Shown piece by piece: positions 62,801 through 64,000 of a stretch of 64,000 nt of DNA; position 1 is the stretch's first letter, and every line of letters starts with the position of its first letter. The DNA lies in NCBI GenBank assembly GCA_004154925.1, contig QJNS01000004.1, positions 186,001-250,000 of the forward strand. The letters run 5' to 3'. A program made the position numbers and the translations under genes. Source of the DNA: Monosporascus cannonballus. Its lineage: Eukaryota > Ascomycota > Sordariomycetes > Xylariales. The notes under the pieces are model-generated. The model ran no database searches and was not told the origin of the DNA. It saw nothing but the letters and a program-made list of their open reading frames with translations.

Positions 62801-64000
62801 AATATTATTAATTATTATTATATTTTCGGCTTATTTTAAACTTGTCGTAAATAATATAAATAATTATTTATTTTTTATTAATAAAACTTTTTGTACGAAT
62901 TTTTAATTATTGCCTTTTTTTATAAATATATTTTGTTTTTTATGCAAAAACATATCGGCCTTAATATTTAAACAGTTAATACGGAATTTAAAATAAAAAT
63001 TAAAACGGAATAAAATTTTTAATTATTTAACTTAATATTTATTTAGTTTTTTAAAAATTATAAAATATTTCAAATTTTTATATTTAATAATAATTCTAAA
63101 TAAGGTTATTATATTATATAACTTTATATTTTACCTTTTTAAATAACCTATGACCGTTATAAATCTTTTATTATTTATATTATAATTAATTTTAATGGAA
63201 ATTAACCTTTTAAAATAATAAATAACTAAATATAATATTTTTAATTTATTAACTTAAAATAAGTAATTTTTGTATATTATTTTTAAAATATTTTAACGTT
63301 ATTTTTTTTCTTTTAATAGAATAAGGTTCCTTTCCGAGTTAAAATTATTAACGGTACCGATATATCCGCATAATGGGCTATAAAGTTACGGTACAAATTT
63401 GCGAACCACAGGAAGTTTTAAATTTTTTTAAACGTTTTATACACTTTCCACTTTTTAATCGCGCGTACTTTTTCGAAATTTATTTATATTTCCTTCCCGG
63501 TATTTATAATAAATCCAAAATATTTTATTGTTTTTACGGCGAATTCGCATTAAAAAATATCCAGATTTAAATCCGTTTTCCTTAAGCGGTTTAAAATCTT
63601 TTTTACTTTTTGTATATGATTTTCCTTGGATCTGGAAAAAAAATAAAGATGTTATCCATATACGCTAAGTAGAAAACGTCGAGGTACTTTTTTAGGACCC
63701 CGTTAGCGTATCGTTAAAAGGTTACGAAAGCCCCGTATAAGCTAAACAATATTACCAATTATTCGTATAAGCCGAAACGTATTTAAAATGCCGTTTTTTA
63801 TTCGTTTTTTCTTATCCTAATTTTATAAAACGTTATTTGGACGTTTACTTTCGTAAATTACTTAACGTAAAAAAATAATTTTAAGGTTTTCGAAATAAAG
63901 AGTAAAAAGTAATTATTTTTTTAATTATTATATTTAACGCCTAATAATCGCAATACAAGCGTTGCTTTTTTCCGGGTTTTTTCATAAATAAAACCGGAAC
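59870..64000 (-). pseudogene. pol relic of R6
   Basis: Minus-strand counterpart of R4 39000-43080. A segment near 61260-61430 keeps more GC and reads like the 41500-41660 segment of R4. In the RT box YMDN replaces YMDD, the same Asp-to-Asn change as in R4. No intact frame. Confidence 0.72.

Larger units (their letters stand above)
57332..64000 (-). mobile_element. Gypsy LTR retrotransposon R5 (family A), partial, with R6 inside
   Basis: Left (3') LTR 57332-57728 begins TGTAACAAGCTAGGGG and belongs to the R3 subfamily. The adjacent minus-strand purine tract (GGAAAAAGGAAAG) gives leftward orientation. The interior to 59682 matches the integrase-side interior of R2 and R3. R6 interrupts it at 59683; the remainder lies beyond the window. 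Confidence 0.85.
59683..64000 (-). mobile_element. Gypsy LTR retrotransposon R6 (family B), runs off the window
   Basis: Its 3' LTR (59683-59869, 187 bp) is the inverse of the R4 LTRs, with TGTAAAAGGCTTCACC at the left edge. The interior is the inverse of R4: the integrase region precedes, and the RT box (YMDNIFIF) lies at about 63629-63669 on the minus strand. The 5' half and the target duplication are outside the window (the left flank is GTTAT). Confidence 0.88.

Overview
The window looks like chromosomal DNA from a filamentous ascomycete (Pezizomycotina, probably Sordariomycetes; this is inferred from gene style, short GT-AG introns and RIP). Small islands of balanced base composition are separated by very AT-rich DNA. 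In the AT-rich parts the remaining C is found almost only in CpG, the footprint expected from repeat-induced point mutation (RIP). About 70-75% of the window is decayed mobile DNA, and most long open frames there are chance frames.

Layout. 1-284 is the end of a Gypsy LTR. 285-8552 is a host island. It holds a 349-bp hAT-type MITE, a 434-bp TRIM-like element with 74-bp repeats, unrecognised coding remnants, an apparently intact tyrosinase gene (4400-6371, +) and the 3' part of a berberine-bridge-type FAD oxidoreductase gene (-). That FAD gene is broken by an 863-bp TA-flanked MITE (7608-8470) and by a 6.67-kb Gypsy element (8553-15222). Its 5' exons resume at 15223-16101. 16102-17670 is a second stretch of host remnants.

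17671-44638 is one PIF/Harbinger element (H1, TSD TCA) carrying a nest: H1 > small LTR element R1 (20555-43941, TSD ATAAT) > Gypsy R2 (21622-28390, TSD GGAAG) and Gypsy R3 (28517-43617, TSD CGTAA). R3 contains Gypsy R4 (34999-43268, TSD ATAAC/ATAAT), which contains a Tc1/mariner copy (36677-38033, TA). Matching target-site duplications at each junction give the insertion order.

44639-47304 is an island with a chimeric open frame, two ~212-bp hAT MITEs, a 74-bp solo repeat and a CAP/PR-1 secreted-protein pseudogene interrupted by one MITE. 47305-54223 is a second Harbinger element (H2) with a third, inverted copy (H3) inside it. 54227-57276 is an island with an intact zinc alcohol dehydrogenase gene (-). 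57277 onward is a Harbinger end (H4), invaded by Gypsy R5, which is invaded by Gypsy R6; R6 runs off the window.

The surviving host genes (secreted tyrosinase, secreted FAD oxidase, CAP protein, zinc alcohol dehydrogenase) suggest an accessory or secondary-metabolism-type region being eroded by transposons and RIP. That is inference; no backbone biosynthetic gene is visible.
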